This document shows positions 1 through 9,592 of a DNA stretch of 64,000 nt, piece after piece; the stretch's first letter is position 1; the number at the start of each line of letters is the position of its first letter. The DNA comes from Corynebacterium glaucum (GTDB lineage: Bacteria; Actinomycetota; Actinomycetes; Mycobacteriales; Mycobacteriaceae), in NCBI RefSeq assembly GCF_030408855.1, contig NZ_CP047358.1, positions 2,108,001-2,172,000 of the forward strand, read 5' to 3'. A program made the position numbers and the translations under genes. The notes beneath the pieces were generated by a model that was not told the DNA's origin, ran no database searches, and saw nothing but the letters and a program-made list of their open reading frames with translations.

Positions 1-24
1 CGCCGTATTCGAGTGCAGCGCTAA

Positions 25-699
25 TTAGCGGTACGCGCGGTAATCGGACGGCTTCGCTCCTGCTTCGACTGCGGCCGACGCGGCGGCGAGAAAGTCACGC
101 CGCACCTTCTTCTGCCCCAGCTCACGGCCGGAGATCGAAAGACGGATGGTGTTGCCGCGCTCCGCTCCGCGTTCTGCGGCGCGGATGATGTTGCGGCGCC
201 ACCACTTCGCCGCACCGTAACCCTCGCCGACGGAGAGGTTGCGGCACTGCACGAACTCGCCGGTCTGCAACTGGTGGATGCCGCGCGTGGACACCGCGAC
301 GTCGAAACCGAAATCAGGCAAAACCTCCAGCGTGCCCTCCGACATCTGCCACCGCGGCGGAGCGAACATCTCTAAATCGAAGCCGAGCGACTCCATCTGC
401 CGGGTCGCACCCTTCAAGCGCAGTCGCGCCTCGTGCTCTTCCAGCGTGGCGAACTCTGCGCGCCGCCCCTGCACCGGCTGGTCGAAGCCGTTGAGCAGCA
501 ACGCCCGCTCCCCGGCCTGCTTGCGCAGCCAGGTGCGGGTCGTTTTGTCTTTCGCGAGATGCCAGCGCTTATCAATGTGCGGGGCCACCAGCAGCGACAC
601 CGGAATCGCGTCAGCATCGAGGTGGTCTACCAGCTCACGGACGCCGTCAAGGGTCTCGTCGAAAATCGATGAAACAGAGACGAGCAGGCGACCGGGCAT
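25..699 (-). CDS. DUF2334 family protein (polysaccharide-deacetylase-like)
   Basis: The 224-residue protein opens with MPGRLLVSVSSIFDETLDG and reads on with VSLLVAPHIDKRW and FAPPRW. This is the layout of DUF2334 proteins, which have a NodB/polysaccharide-deacetylase-like barrel. The family role is presumed to be carbohydrate or cell-envelope deacetylation, but no substrate can be read here. I see no signal peptide or membrane segment, so it is probably cytoplasmic. The start lies 9 bases after the stop of the upstream S9 peptidase gene on the same strand, so the two are probably co-transcribed. The gene runs nearly to the window edge but its stop codon (25-27) is inside. The family call is fairly safe; the activity is unknown. 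Confidence 0.75.
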   Translation of the reverse strand: MPGRLLVSVSSIFDETLDGVRELVDHLDADAIPVSLLVAPHIDKRWHLAKDKTTRTWLRKQAGERALLLNGFDQPVQGRRAEFATLEEHEARLRLKGATRQMESLGFDLEMFAPPRWQMSEGTLEVLPDFGFDVAVSTRGIHQLQTGEFVQCRNLSVGEGYGAAKWWRRNIIRAAERGAERGNTIRLSISGRELGQKKVRRDFLAAASAAVEAGAKPSDYRAYR

Positions 700-707
700 G
701 AGGGAAA

Positions 708-2828
708 TTATCGCACAGCGGACTCCTGCTCGCTTGTCGCGCCAGCGGTCTCAAGTATCCACGCCAGTTCAAACGCGGTCTCTTTCCACTTGGCGTAGCG
801 GCCGGACACACCGCCGTGGCCGGCAGACATCTCCGTCTTCAGCAAGAACGGCCCGCCGGTTGCTATCTCGCGCAGCTTCGCAATCCACTTCGCCGGTTCG
901 ACGTACAGCACGCGAGTGTCGTTCAAGCTGGTGATCGCCAAGATTGGTGGATACTGCTTCGCCTCGATGTTCTCGTACGGCGCGTACGACGCCATGTAGT
1001 CGTACACCTCAGCGTCGTGGTACGGGTCGCCCCATTCTTCCCACTCGCCCACCGTGAGCGGCAGCTCCGGCTTCAAAATCGAGGTCAGCGGGTCCACGAA
1101 CGGCACGATCGCCTGGATCCCGGCAAACTTTTCGGGGGCAAGATTTGCGACGGCACCCATGAGCAACCCGCCAGCCGAGCCTCCCTCGGCCACCATGCGG
1201 TCATGGGTAGTCAGCCCCAGTTCGACGACCTTGTCAGCGCAGGCCACGAAGTCGGTGAACGTGTTCTTCTTGTGCAGCATCTTGCCGTGGTCGTACCAGG
1301 TACGCCCCATCTCGCCGCCGCCGCGCACGTGCGCGCACGCCCAGATCATCCCGCGGTCCAACAGACTCAGTCGCGCGATAGAAAAGCCCGGATCGGTCGA
1401 CGCCTCGTAGGAGCCATAGCCGTACAGCAAAAGCGGCGCAGGGCCTTCGACGCCCTTTTTCCGCACCACGGAGATCGGTACCTCGGCGCCGTCGTCGGCA
1501 GTCGCCCACAGGCGGAACGCTTCGTACTCGTCTGCGTCGTAGCCGCCTTGAACCTCCTGCTCCTTGAGCAACGTGTATTGGCCGGTAGCCACCGTGTAGT
1601 CGAGCACCTGAGACGGCTGGGTAAACGAGGTGTAGCTGATGCGCACCACCGGCGCGTCCCATTCAGGGTGGCCCACAAAGCCCGCGGTGTAGAGCTCTTC
1701 GTCAAACTCCAGCTCGTTGAACGCCCCGAAGTCGCCGCCGGTGAGATCCGACACCGCGAGCCGCGAAATGCCCTCGCGCCGGTAGCTCAAAAAAATGAAG
1801 TCGCGGTAAACGTCCGTACCTTCTACGCGCATGGTCTCCGAGTGCGGCACCACCACGTTCAGATCGCGCAGGTCCGGCAGCGCAGCACTATCCGAAGCCA
1901 CCGGCGCCACACTCACCGCGAAGTTCGGCCCGCGGGTGTTGTGGGTGACCACCCAGTACTCCGCACCGCCAACCTCGGCGTACTCCGCGTGGTACTCCAC
2001 GCCCGCTTCGCGCGCCCACAGCACCTCGAACTCGGCGGTGGGATCCGTCAGCGGTACAACCCGGTACTCCGAAGTCAGCGAAGACGAAGCCAAGATGTAG
2101 AGGTAGCGCTCGGCGCGATCCGCGTTCACCCCGACGGCGAACTTCTCGTCGTCCTCTTGGTACACCAGCACGTCTTCGGATTCGGCGGTGCCCACTTTGT
2201 GGCGCCACACCTGGTACGGCCGCCAGGCATCGTCGACGCGCACGTAGAAAATGTAGTCTTCGCCAGCCCACGTCGCGCCGTAGAAGACGTCGGTCAGGCA
2301 ATCGTCGAAAAGCGAATTGTTCTGAAGATCCTTGATGCGCAGCGTGAAGCGCTCGTCGCCCTCGGTGTCGGTGGAATACGCGAGCAGGCGGCCGGAGGTG
2401 GAGACGCTGGAGGCGCCCATGGAGAAGAAATCGTGGCCTTCGGCGAGCTCGTTGGCGTCAAGAAGCACCTGCTCACCCGGCATTTGGTCGACGATTTCCG
2501 GCGGGGTCCACGGGTCGTCTTTCACCGGCACGCGGCAGGAGATGCCGTAACTTTTGCCCTCCTCCACACGCCCGTAGTACCACCAGTCGCCCTGGCATTG
2601 CGGCACGCTCATGTCGGTTTCCTTCACGCGCGATTTGATCTCGCCGTAGATCGCGTCGGTAAGACCCTCCAGGCCCGCAGTCATCTGCTGCGTGTACGCG
2701 TTTTCGGCCTCGAGGTGCGCGATTACCTCGGGGTTGTCCTTTTCCCGCAGCCACTCATAGTTGTCAGTGAACTCGCGGCCGTGAAATGTGCGGACAATCG
2801 GTCGGATCGGAGCTTTCGGGGCAGTCAT
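708..2828 (-). CDS. ptrB: S9 family oligopeptidase (oligopeptidase B-like)
   Basis: This 706-residue protein has the full length of a prolyl-oligopeptidase-family enzyme: an N-terminal beta-propeller of about 400 residues followed by an alpha/beta hydrolase domain. The nucleophile motif GGSAGG is near residue 550, an Asp in SLNDTRV near 636, and a His in SAGHGG near 670. These form the Ser-Asp-His triad. Members of the PtrB subgroup cleave short peptides after basic residues in the cytoplasm, and no signal peptide is seen. The start MTAPKAPIRP is the first Met of the frame and is followed by the typical VRTFHGREFTDNYEWLREK opening. It is transcribed with the DUF2334 gene downstream. S9 membership is certain; the B-type specificity is inferred from overall sequence. 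Confidence 0.9.
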   Translation of the reverse strand: MTAPKAPIRPIVRTFHGREFTDNYEWLREKDNPEVIAHLEAENAYTQQMTAGLEGLTDAIYGEIKSRVKETDMSVPQCQGDWWYYGRVEEGKSYGISCRVPVKDDPWTPPEIVDQMPGEQVLLDANELAEGHDFFSMGASSVSTSGRLLAYSTDTEGDERFTLRIKDLQNNSLFDDCLTDVFYGATWAGEDYIFYVRVDDAWRPYQVWRHKVGTAESEDVLVYQEDDEKFAVGVNADRAERYLYILASSSLTSEYRVVPLTDPTAEFEVLWAREAGVEYHAEYAEVGGAEYWVVTHNTRGPNFAVSVAPVASDSAALPDLRDLNVVVPHSETMRVEGTDVYRDFIFLSYRREGISRLAVSDLTGGDFGAFNELEFDEELYTAGFVGHPEWDAPVVRISYTSFTQPSQVLDYTVATGQYTLLKEQEVQGGYDADEYEAFRLWATADDGAEVPISVVRKKGVEGPAPLLLYGYGSYEASTDPGFSIARLSLLDRGMIWACAHVRGGGEMGRTWYDHGKMLHKKNTFTDFVACADKVVELGLTTHDRMVAEGGSAGGLLMGAVANLAPEKFAGIQAIVPFVDPLTSILKPELPLTVGEWEEWGDPYHDAEVYDYMASYAPYENIEAKQYPPILAITSLNDTRVLYVEPAKWIAKLREIATGGPFLLKTEMSAGHGGVSGRYAKWKETAFELAWILETAGATSEQESAVR

Positions 2829-2914
2829 AAGACACCACCCTACGCTGGGGCTTTTTGCTTATCGACGCTTACGTAACCCGCCCAGCGCTTTCATCCTCTG
2901 CTAAGTTTTTCCTT

Positions 2915-3637
2915 ATGTTCAAGTACGCTAAGTCCAAGATGACCGTCGTCGCCGTCATGGCGGCAACCTCGCTCACACTCACCGCATGTGGCGAGGACAG
3001 CGAAGATACCCTGGAAGAACCGACCACCGAGGAAGCCACCTCCGAGCAGGCCATGACCTCCGAAGCGGAGACTTCTTCCGCCGCAGCATCGAGCTCCGCC
3101 TCGAGCGCTGACGGTTCCGGCGTGGCCGCGCCGCCGGCAGACTTCTCACCGGCGAACAACGGCGACCACTTCAAGCTTGGTGAAACCGCGCAGATCAAGA
3201 CCACGAACTACGACGGCGCCGAGTTCTACCTCACCGTGCGCGTTGATCCCCGCACGCCGATCACTGCCGAGGAAGTCTCGAAGAACGCCGGCGGGCAGGA
3301 AATTGAGGACCTGGGCGAAGGCGATCAGCTCTTCTGCTTCCCGGTGACCCTCACCTACGAAGGGGTTGAAGGCGACACCACCGGCGTCCCGTCACTCCTG
3401 ACCAGCCCGGTCGATGCCGTTGGTAACCGCGGCGGCACCCTGTACTACGGTGGCGACGTGGCCTGCGGCGTGCACCGCGGTGACAAGATGCCGAGCCTGC
3501 TCAAGCAGCTCGAGGTGGGCAAGGAGTACAAGACCGCCGAGCTCGCCATCGATTCTCCGGGCACCGTGGTCGCTGACTCCCTGAAGGTTTCCTACGATGT
3601 CGGCGATCAGAAGCACGAAATCTACTTCGACATGTAA
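2915..3637 (+). CDS. Secreted lipoprotein, DUF4352-like domain
   Basis: The start at 2915 (MFKYAKSKMTVVAVM) gives a normal lipoprotein signal ending in the lipobox LTAC, with the modified Cys about residue 25. An upstream in-frame start would put 20 hydrophilic residues before it. After the lipobox comes a Ser/Thr/Glu/Ala-rich linker, then a globular beta-rich domain with two Cys (FCFPVTLTY and DVACGV). That domain has the features of the small extracytoplasmic DUF4352-like fold. A second lipoprotein gene starting at 4548 shares the C-x-PVT and LEVGK-Y / LKVGK-Y signatures, so the two look like paralogues flanking purC. The gene is convergent with purC. Function unknown. Confidence 0.75.
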   Translation: MFKYAKSKMTVVAVMAATSLTLTACGEDSEDTLEEPTTEEATSEQAMTSEAETSSAAASSSASSADGSGVAAPPADFSPANNGDHFKLGETAQIKTTNYDGAEFYLTVRVDPRTPITAEEVSKNAGGQEIEDLGEGDQLFCFPVTLTYEGVEGDTTGVPSLLTSPVDAVGNRGGTLYYGGDVACGVHRGDKMPSLLKQLEVGKEYKTAELAIDSPGTVVADSLKVSYDVGDQKHEIYFDM

Positions 3638-3640
3638 GGG

Positions 3641-4528
3641 TTAGTTCCCCACCCAGTCTGCGAAGCGCTTCCCCGAGAGGCGCTCGTAGGCTTCGATGTA
3701 GCGATCGCGCGTCGCTTCAATCACCGAGCCCGGCAACTCCGGCGGCTGGAGGCCAGATTCCGGATCCCAGTCCGCCTTCGGGCCGGTGAGCCAATTGCGC
3801 ACATACTGCTTGTCAAAGCTGGGCTGCACTTTGCCTTCCTCGTAGGAATCCGCCGGCCAGTAGCGCGAGGAATCCGGCGTGAGCACCTCATCCGCCAATA
3901 CCACCGTGCCGTCGGCGTCGATACCGAACTCCAGCTTCGTGTCCGCGAGGACGATCCCGCGGCTTTCCGCGTGCTCCGCCGCGCGCGTGTACACCTCGAG
4001 CGTGAGCTCGCGCAGTTTCTCCGCCAGCTCGCCGCCGATCTCGCTCGCCATGTACTCGAACGTCACGTTCTCGTCGTGGTCGCCCTGTTCCGCCTTCGTC
4101 GCCGGGGTGAAAATCGGCTCCGGCAGCCTGGAGGCCTCGGTCAGGCCCTCCGGCAGCGCCACGCCGCAGACCTTGCCGCGGGCGTCGTATTCCTTCTTGC
4201 CCGAGCCAGTCAGGTAGCCGCGCGCCACGCACTCAAACGGCACCATGTTGAGCTTCTTCACCACCATCGCGCGCCCGAGTACCTCCTCGGGAATACGCGG
4301 GTCATCGATCAGCCCGGCCAAGTGGTTCGACACGTCGAGCAGGTCGAAGAAAAACATCGATGTCGCGGTGAGGATGCGGCCTTTATCCGGGATCGCCGGC
4401 TCAAGCGAGTAGTCGAACGCGGAGATGCGGTCGGAGGCCACCAAGAGCAGGTGATCTGGGTCCAATTCGTAGATTTCGCGGACTTTCCCGCCGGAGATGT
4501 GCTGGTAATCAGAGAGCTCTGCTGGCAT
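3641..4528 (-). CDS. purC: Phosphoribosylaminoimidazole-succinocarboxamide synthase
   Basis: SAICAR synthetase condenses CAIR with aspartate using ATP, a late step of purine synthesis in the cytoplasm. The 295 residues begin [20 protein letters not shown], the usual nucleotide-binding entry of PurC. They continue with [29 protein letters not shown] and DTKLEFG, all family signatures. The open frame extends 231 bases further upstream, but that part is antisense to the adjacent lipoprotein gene and has no PurC similarity, so 4528 is chosen. It is divergent from the lipoprotein gene starting at 4548, with only 19 bases between the two start codons, so the promoters must overlap the opposite genes. 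purB and purD lie just beyond. Confidence 0.97.
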   Translation of the reverse strand: MPAELSDYQHISGGKVREIYELDPDHLLLVASDRISAFDYSLEPAIPDKGRILTATSMFFFDLLDVSNHLAGLIDDPRIPEEVLGRAMVVKKLNMVPFECVARGYLTGSGKKEYDARGKVCGVALPEGLTEASRLPEPIFTPATKAEQGDHDENVTFEYMASEIGGELAEKLRELTLEVYTRAAEHAESRGIVLADTKLEFGIDADGTVVLADEVLTPDSSRYWPADSYEEGKVQPSFDKQYVRNWLTGPKADWDPESGLQPPELPGSVIEATRDRYIEAYERLSGKRFADWVGN

Positions 4529-4547
4529 GCGGGCTAGTATATTCCCC

Positions 4548-5069
4548 ATGCTCAAGCGCGCGCCTGCCGTCCTCGCCGTAGCGTGCATTCTCACCGCCTG
4601 CACGTCGCCACCCAGCCCGTACTCCGGCGATGTCCCCGGGGCCCCAGACTCCACGCAGGATTTCGGCGCCAGCGCTGAGGTGGTCACCCTCGACACCGCG
4701 CACGGGGTTCCGGTTTCTTGGGAGGTCACCGTTTTCAAGCCAGTGCTTGTCGACGCCACCCCCGACTATCCCGAAGTGCACTGCTACCCCGTGACATTTA
4801 CGCCCACTTTCATCGGCGACTACCCGGTGGATGTCACGGTGCAGATGCCCGAGTTCACCATGCGCAACGGCGAGCAGAAAGCGAACTTCTTTCAGCCCGG
4901 CGAGGACGCCAAGGTCTGCGATTTGAAAGACGATGAGCCGTCCGGCTACACCGGCGACCTCAAGGTCGGCAAAACGTACAACACAGCGTTCGCCTCGTGG
5001 TTCGGGCTCTACGGTGAACCCGCTACCGAGGTCGAGGTGAGCGGCACCAACACCGTCACCTGGAAGTAG
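4548..5069 (+). CDS. Secreted lipoprotein related to the 2915 gene
   Basis: The 173-residue product starts [20 protein letters not shown], a short lipoprotein signal with lipobox LTAC near residue 18. The mature part carries [22 protein letters not shown] and LKVGKTY. The C-x-PVT-x-T and KVGK-Y pieces match the lipoprotein encoded at 2915, with a second Cys (KVCDL) about 50 residues on. It is divergent from purC and convergent with purB, whose stop is 4 bases away. One copy of the dispersed 11-bp repeat lies inside it at 4745, encoding LVDA. Envelope location is predicted from the signal; the role is unknown. Confidence 0.75.
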   Translation: MLKRAPAVLAVACILTACTSPPSPYSGDVPGAPDSTQDFGASAEVVTLDTAHGVPVSWEVTVFKPVLVDATPDYPEVHCYPVTFTPTFIGDYPVDVTVQMPEFTMRNGEQKANFFQPGEDAKVCDLKDDEPSGYTGDLKVGKTYNTAFASWFGLYGEPATEVEVSGTNTVTWK

Positions 5070-5073
5070 CGCT

Positions 5074-6519
5074 CTAGAGGATCTCGCCGGGGGTGTAGTC
5101 GGCGGCGTTCGGGTGGGCGTCGACAAGCTTTTGCACCCGCTCCAGCACGCGATCGACCTGCGACTCTGCGGCCCCGATGAAGGCGTGGCGATCGCTGAGC
5201 GCCTCCTCGAGCTGAGTCTGATCCAGCGGGAGGCGGTCGTCGGCGGCGAGGCGCTCAATGAGGTTCTGCTCCGCGCCGTTTTCGCGCATGTCCAGCGCCA
5301 TGGACACAGCGTGTTCCTTGATCACCTCGTGGGCGGTTTCGCGGCCCACCCCCGCGCGCACCGACGCCATCAGGATGCGGGTGGTGGCGAGGAACGGCAG
5401 GTAGCGGTCAAGCTCGCGGTTGATCATCGCCGGGAACGCGCCGAACTCGTCGAGCACGGTGAGCATGGTTTCCAGCTGGCCGTCGATGGCGAAGAAGGCA
5501 TCCGGCAGCGCCACGCGGCGCACCACGGAGCAGAACACGTCGCCCTCGTTCCACTGCTGGCCGGCGAGATCCGCCACCATAGTGAGGTAGCCGCGCAGGA
5601 TGACCTGGAAGCCGCCGACGCGCTCGCAAGAACGCGCGTTCATCTTGTGCGGCATCGCGGACGAGCCAACTTGGCCTTCCTTGAAACCTTCGGTGACGGT
5701 CTCGTTGCCGGCCATCAGGCGGATCGTGGTGGCCAGCGAGGACGGACCCGCGCCGAGCTGCACCAGCGCGCTTACCGCATCGAGGTCCAGCGAACGCGGG
5801 TAAACCTGGCCGACTGAATCCAAGACCCGCTCAAAGCCCAGGCCCCCAGCAATGCCGCGCTCCAGGCGGGCAAGCTTCTCCTCGTCCCCACCCATCAGGT
5901 CAAGCATGTCCTGCGCGGTACCCATCGGGCCTTTGATGCCGCGCAGCGGGTAGCGGCCCAACAGCTCTTCGATGCGCTCAACAGCGACAAGGATCTCATC
6001 AGCCGCAGAGGCGAAGCGCTTGCCCAGCGTGGTCGCCTGCGCGGCGACGTTGTGGGAGCGGCCTGCCATCACCAGCGACTTGTACTCGCCCGCGCGGTTG
6101 CCCACCGCTTTCAGCAGCGCGATCGCTTTATCGCGGGTGAGCTCCAGCGAGCGCACGATCTGCAGCTGCTCGACGTTTTCGGTGAGGTCGCGGGACGTCA
6201 TGCCCTTGTGGATCTCTTCGTGGCCCGCAAGCGCGTTGAACTCCTCGATGCGCGCCTTCACGTCGTGGCGGGTGACGCGCTCGCGCTCCGCGATCGATTC
6301 CAGATCCACCTGGTCGATCACAGCCTCGTAGGCGGCAATTGCCTCGGCCGGGATCTCCACGCCAAGCTCGGCCTGGGCCTTCATCACCGCGATCCACAGC
6401 TGGCGCTCGAGCACGATCTTGTGCTCCGCGCTCCACAGCGTCGCCATCTCCGGCGAGGCGTAGCGGTTGGACAGGACGTTGGCGTTAGCAGGCTTGGCAG
6501 ATGTAGGCGCGTTAGACAT
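5074..6519 (-). CDS. purB: Adenylosuccinate lyase
   Basis: PurB removes fumarate from SAICAR and from adenylosuccinate, serving both IMP and AMP synthesis. The 481 residues start [20 protein letters not shown]. They carry the fumarase/aspartase-superfamily signature [10 protein letters not shown], with the flexible catalytic loop Ser just before it, and also [10 protein letters not shown] and MAGRSHN. The start at 6519 overlaps the last 8 bases of purD, so purD and purB are probably translationally coupled. The upstream extension of the frame lies inside purD and is rejected. A copy of the dispersed 11-bp repeat lies at 5118. Confidence 0.97.
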   Translation of the reverse strand: MSNAPTSAKPANANVLSNRYASPEMATLWSAEHKIVLERQLWIAVMKAQAELGVEIPAEAIAAYEAVIDQVDLESIAERERVTRHDVKARIEEFNALAGHEEIHKGMTSRDLTENVEQLQIVRSLELTRDKAIALLKAVGNRAGEYKSLVMAGRSHNVAAQATTLGKRFASAADEILVAVERIEELLGRYPLRGIKGPMGTAQDMLDLMGGDEEKLARLERGIAGGLGFERVLDSVGQVYPRSLDLDAVSALVQLGAGPSSLATTIRLMAGNETVTEGFKEGQVGSSAMPHKMNARSCERVGGFQVILRGYLTMVADLAGQQWNEGDVFCSVVRRVALPDAFFAIDGQLETMLTVLDEFGAFPAMINRELDRYLPFLATTRILMASVRAGVGRETAHEVIKEHAVSMALDMRENGAEQNLIERLAADDRLPLDQTQLEEALSDRHAFIGAAESQVDRVLERVQKLVDAHPNAADYTPGEIL

Positions 6520-7786
6520 GGTCCTCATTATCCACCACGGCAATCGCGCCCTCGATGGCTGCTCGCGCAATGTCGGAGCGGTAGAACGACCCCGGCAGCC
6601 CAATCTGCTCGATCTCGGCGTACGCGTTGGCCACCGCTTCTTCCAGCGTCTCGCCTTGGCCAAGCACGTTGAGCACGCGCCCGCCCGCGGACACGTAGTG
6701 TCCATCGCGATCCGCAGTTCCAGCGTGCAGCACCTTCGACGGGTCGTCGAGGTTTTCGCCCGTGATCACGTCGCCGGTCTGGGCGGCCTGCGGGTAGCCT
6801 CCCGCAGCCAGCACCACGGTTGCGGCGTATCCCGGCTTCCAGGTCAGGGATGGCAGTTGGGCGAGGCGTCGACAAGCAACTGCTTCTAACACCTCGGCGA
6901 GTGGGGTTTCCAGCAAGCTGAGCACCGCCTGGGTCTCCGGGTCACCGAAGCGGGCGTTGAACTCGACGACTGCCGGGCCCGAGCGGCCCCAGGCGGCGCC
7001 GACATACAAAAGGCCGTGATAGGGAGTGCCGCGCGCGACCATCTCGCGGGCGACCGGCTCGGCGATCTCGGCGACAATGCGCTGGGCACCATCCTCCGGC
7101 AGCCACGGCAGCGGCGTGTACGCGCCCATGCCGCCGGTGTTCGGGCCCTCATCGTTGTCGTGCGCGCGCTTGTGATCCTGCGCAGGCAGCAGCGGCACGA
7201 CGGTCTCGCCGTCAACCAGGCAGAACAAGCTCACCTCGGGGCCTTCGAGAAAGCTCTCGAAGAGCACCGGGTTGCCCGCGGCGATCACGGCCTCAGCATG
7301 GGCCATTGCTTCTCGACGGTCTTCCGTGACCACGACCCCCTTGCCTCCGGCCAGACCGTCGTCCTTGACCACGTAGGGCGCCTGATATTCGTCGAGGGCG
7401 GCGTCGATCTCCTCTGCGGTTTCGATGCGGGTCGCGGAGGCGGTGAGCACGCCCGCGGCTGCCATGACCTCCTTGGCAAACGCCTTCGAACCCTCGAGCT
7501 GGGCGGCGGCCTCGCTCGGGCCGAAGACGTTGATGCCGGCTGCTTCGAGTGCGTCTGCGGCGCCTGCCACCAGTGGGATCTCCGGGCCGATGACCACGAG
7601 TTCGGCGTCGATGTCCTGTGCGAGCTTGAGGATGGCTTGCGGGTCGGCCACGTCCACCTCGCGGACCGTGGCGAGCGTTGCCATACCGGCGTTGCCCGGC
7701 GCGACCGTGAGCTCGTGCTGGTACCCGGAAAGGCCTGTGAGCAGGGCGTGTTCCCGGCCGCCCGAACCGATGACAAGGATGCGCAT
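6512..7786 (-). CDS. purD: Phosphoribosylamine-glycine ligase
   Basis: PurD (GAR synthetase) joins 5-phosphoribosylamine and glycine with ATP, the second step of purine synthesis. The 424-residue protein begins [16 protein letters not shown], the N-terminal signature of the family. It continues through ATP-grasp pieces such as [13 protein letters not shown], and [10 protein letters not shown] and [12 protein letters not shown]. The start at 7786 fits family length; upstream codons in the frame are out of family. It overlaps purB by 8 bases and forms an operon with it. The divergent HIT gene starts 32 bases away. The dispersed 11-bp repeat at 6867 encodes the ACRRL segment. Confidence 0.97.
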   Translation of the reverse strand: MRILVIGSGGREHALLTGLSGYQHELTVAPGNAGMATLATVREVDVADPQAILKLAQDIDAELVVIGPEIPLVAGAADALEAAGINVFGPSEAAAQLEGSKAFAKEVMAAAGVLTASATRIETAEEIDAALDEYQAPYVVKDDGLAGGKGVVVTEDRREAMAHAEAVIAAGNPVLFESFLEGPEVSLFCLVDGETVVPLLPAQDHKRAHDNDEGPNTGGMGAYTPLPWLPEDGAQRIVAEIAEPVAREMVARGTPYHGLLYVGAAWGRSGPAVVEFNARFGDPETQAVLSLLETPLAEVLEAVACRRLAQLPSLTWKPGYAATVVLAAGGYPQAAQTGDVITGENLDDPSKVLHAGTADRDGHYVSAGGRVLNVLGQGETLEEAVANAYAEIEQIGLPGSFYRSDIARAAIEGAIAVVDNEDHV

Positions 7787-7817
7787 GGGTTCAAATTTAC
7801 AGGTAGCGTTGGGCGTC

Positions 7818-8228
7818 ATGAGCACAGTATTCAGCAAGATCATCAACGGCGAGCTGCCCGGCCGGTTTGTCTACCGCGACGAGACCGTGGCCGCGTTCTT
7901 GACCATCTCGCCTGTGGCGTACGGCCACACGCTGGTCGTGCCGGTCGAAGAGGTGGATAAGTGGACCGACCTCTCGCCGGAGCTGTGGGCGCACCTGAAC
8001 GAGGTTGCGCAGAACGTGGGCCGAGCCATTATCGACGTCTTCGGTACCGAGCGCGCCGGCTACCTGATCGCCGGCTTCGAGGTGCCGCACGCGCACATCC
8101 ACGTCTTCCCCGCCAATGACATGTCGGGCTACGACCTGTCCACCGCGATGGATCCGGACTCGGTCGACGAAGCGAAGATGGACGAGGCGGCTACGCGGCT
8201 TCGCGAGGCAGTGGAAGCGACAGCGTAA
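7818..8228 (+). CDS. HIT family nucleotide-binding hydrolase
   Basis: The 136-residue protein starts [21 protein letters not shown] and ends its core with HAHIHVFP. That is the His-x-His-x-His triad of the HIT superfamily, whose members hydrolyse nucleotide phosphoramidates or dinucleotide polyphosphates. It is cytoplasmic. An ATG at 7818 is preceded by a divergent purD start. The last 38 bases overlap the 3' end of the convergent histidine-kinase gene (8191-9570), so both genes use the same DNA in antisense there. The exact HIT branch cannot be assigned from sequence alone. Confidence 0.9.
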   Translation: MSTVFSKIINGELPGRFVYRDETVAAFLTISPVAYGHTLVVPVEEVDKWTDLSPELWAHLNEVAQNVGRAIIDVFGTERAGYLIAGFEVPHAHIHVFPANDMSGYDLSTAMDPDSVDEAKMDEAATRLREAVEATA

Positions 8229-9570
8229 ACGTCGAACCCTTGCCTGGCGCGGTTTCCACGCTGACCGTGCCGTCGTGCTGCTCGATGATGGACTTCACAA
8301 TCGCCAGGCCCAACCCCGAGCCGCCGGTGGCGCGGGTGCGTGAAGTGTCTGCGCGGTAGAAGCGGTCGAAGATGTGCTCGGCATCCTCCTGGCTCATGCC
8401 GACGCCGTCGTCGGCGATGTCGATGGACAGCCGGTCAAGGTTGTCGCGCAGGGTAATCGTGACCACCGCGTCCTCGCCGGCGTGTTTGAACGCGTTGGTA
8501 ATCAGGTTGAGCAGCACCTGGTGCAGGCGGTCGGGGTCGCCGTCGACCACCGGCTGGCGGGTGCAGTCGTGGTTGATGTTGACCACCCGGCCAGGAAAGG
8601 CCGCCTTCGCCGTGCTGGCGGCTGTGGTGACAGTGCCGAGCATGTCCACCGGCCGTTTCTCCAGACGCGCACCCTCCGCGCGGGTGAGCGCGAGCAGATC
8701 CTCCACCAGCAGCTGCATGCGGGCGGATTCCTCCTCGATCTTGTTCAGCACCATGTCCGCGTCCGGGGCCATGCCGGTGCGGTAGAGCTCCGCGTACCCG
8801 CGCACGCTGGTGAGCGGGGTGCGCAGCTCGTGGGAGGCGTCGCCGACGAAGCGGCGCATTTGCTCCTCTTTCGCTTCTGCTTCCGTCACCGTGTCCTGCA
8901 GCTGGGTGACCATGGTATTCACCGCGTATGAGAGCTTGCCCACTTCGGTGTCGCGGGACCACGAGGGGATGCGCCGGTCTTGGTCGCCTCCCGCAATTGC
9001 CAGGGCGGTGCGCTCCACTTCACGTAGGGGCGCAAGCGCGTTCGCGACTTGGCGGCGCCCAATGAGGATGATCGCCAACGTCGCCAAGAGCCCGATGGCT
9101 CCTTCCGTGAGTGCGAGACCGGTGAGCGTGCGTCGCTCCGCGTCGAGCTTTTTGGCCACCATGCGCACGGTGCCGTTGGATTCCTCGCGGGCCATCGCGC
9201 GCCATTGTCGGTTGAACTCAGAGCCTGTGACCGAGCCGATGGTCTGTGCCTTGTCAAAGTCGCTCAGCTGCTCGTAGTCAGGCGGCGTAGTCGAGGTGAT
9301 GGGCTCGAAGGAGCCGTACTCCGGGCGCCAGATCATCTGGTGGAAATCGCTCGGGGCGCCGTAGCTGGGGATCAGCGGCGCGGACTGGCCCACCCACGTG
9401 TCCAGCCCGTCTTTGAGCTGCTCGTCCACCCGCTGGTACAGGAAGCTGCGCATCAGGAAGAACACGAAGGTGAAGCTGATCAGCATCGCCAGCGCGGCGG
9501 TGAGCACCACGAGCGTCACCAGCCGTTTCTGCAGCGGCTTGCGCACGGAGTAGACGGAAGGGGAGGGCAT
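8191..9570 (-). CDS. phoS: Two-component sensor histidine kinase, PhoS-like
   Basis: This 459-residue kinase has a membrane segment near residues 17-40, an extracytoplasmic sensor loop, a second membrane segment near 150-172, and a HAMP stretch (LREVERTALAIAGGD). Its H-box is ASHELRTPLTSVRGY with the phospho-accepting His, followed by N-box NLITNAFKHAG, G1 DDGVGMS and G2 GGSGLGLAIVKS. It follows its regulator gene by 22 bases. The position between a HIT gene, purine genes and thrE is the order I recall around phoRS of C. glutamicum, the phosphate-starvation system. The Pho assignment rests on that synteny and is less certain than the kinase call. Its 3' end overlaps the convergent HIT gene. 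Confidence 0.8.
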   Translation of the reverse strand: MPSPSVYSVRKPLQKRLVTLVVLTAALAMLISFTFVFFLMRSFLYQRVDEQLKDGLDTWVGQSAPLIPSYGAPSDFHQMIWRPEYGSFEPITSTTPPDYEQLSDFDKAQTIGSVTGSEFNRQWRAMAREESNGTVRMVAKKLDAERRTLTGLALTEGAIGLLATLAIILIGRRQVANALAPLREVERTALAIAGGDQDRRIPSWSRDTEVGKLSYAVNTMVTQLQDTVTEAEAKEEQMRRFVGDASHELRTPLTSVRGYAELYRTGMAPDADMVLNKIEEESARMQLLVEDLLALTRAEGARLEKRPVDMLGTVTTAASTAKAAFPGRVVNINHDCTRQPVVDGDPDRLHQVLLNLITNAFKHAGEDAVVTITLRDNLDRLSIDIADDGVGMSQEDAEHIFDRFYRADTSRTRATGGSGLGLAIVKSIIEQHDGTVSVETAPGKGSTFTLSLPLPREAA

Positions 9571-9592
9571 GGCGTTAACGGGCTGTTGCGGT

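Noticed and set aside
816..2876. 686-codon open frame antisense to the S9 oligopeptidase gene
   Set aside because: His/Arg/Val-rich translation with no family match, opposite a gene with a complete catalytic triad; a high-GC shadow frame.
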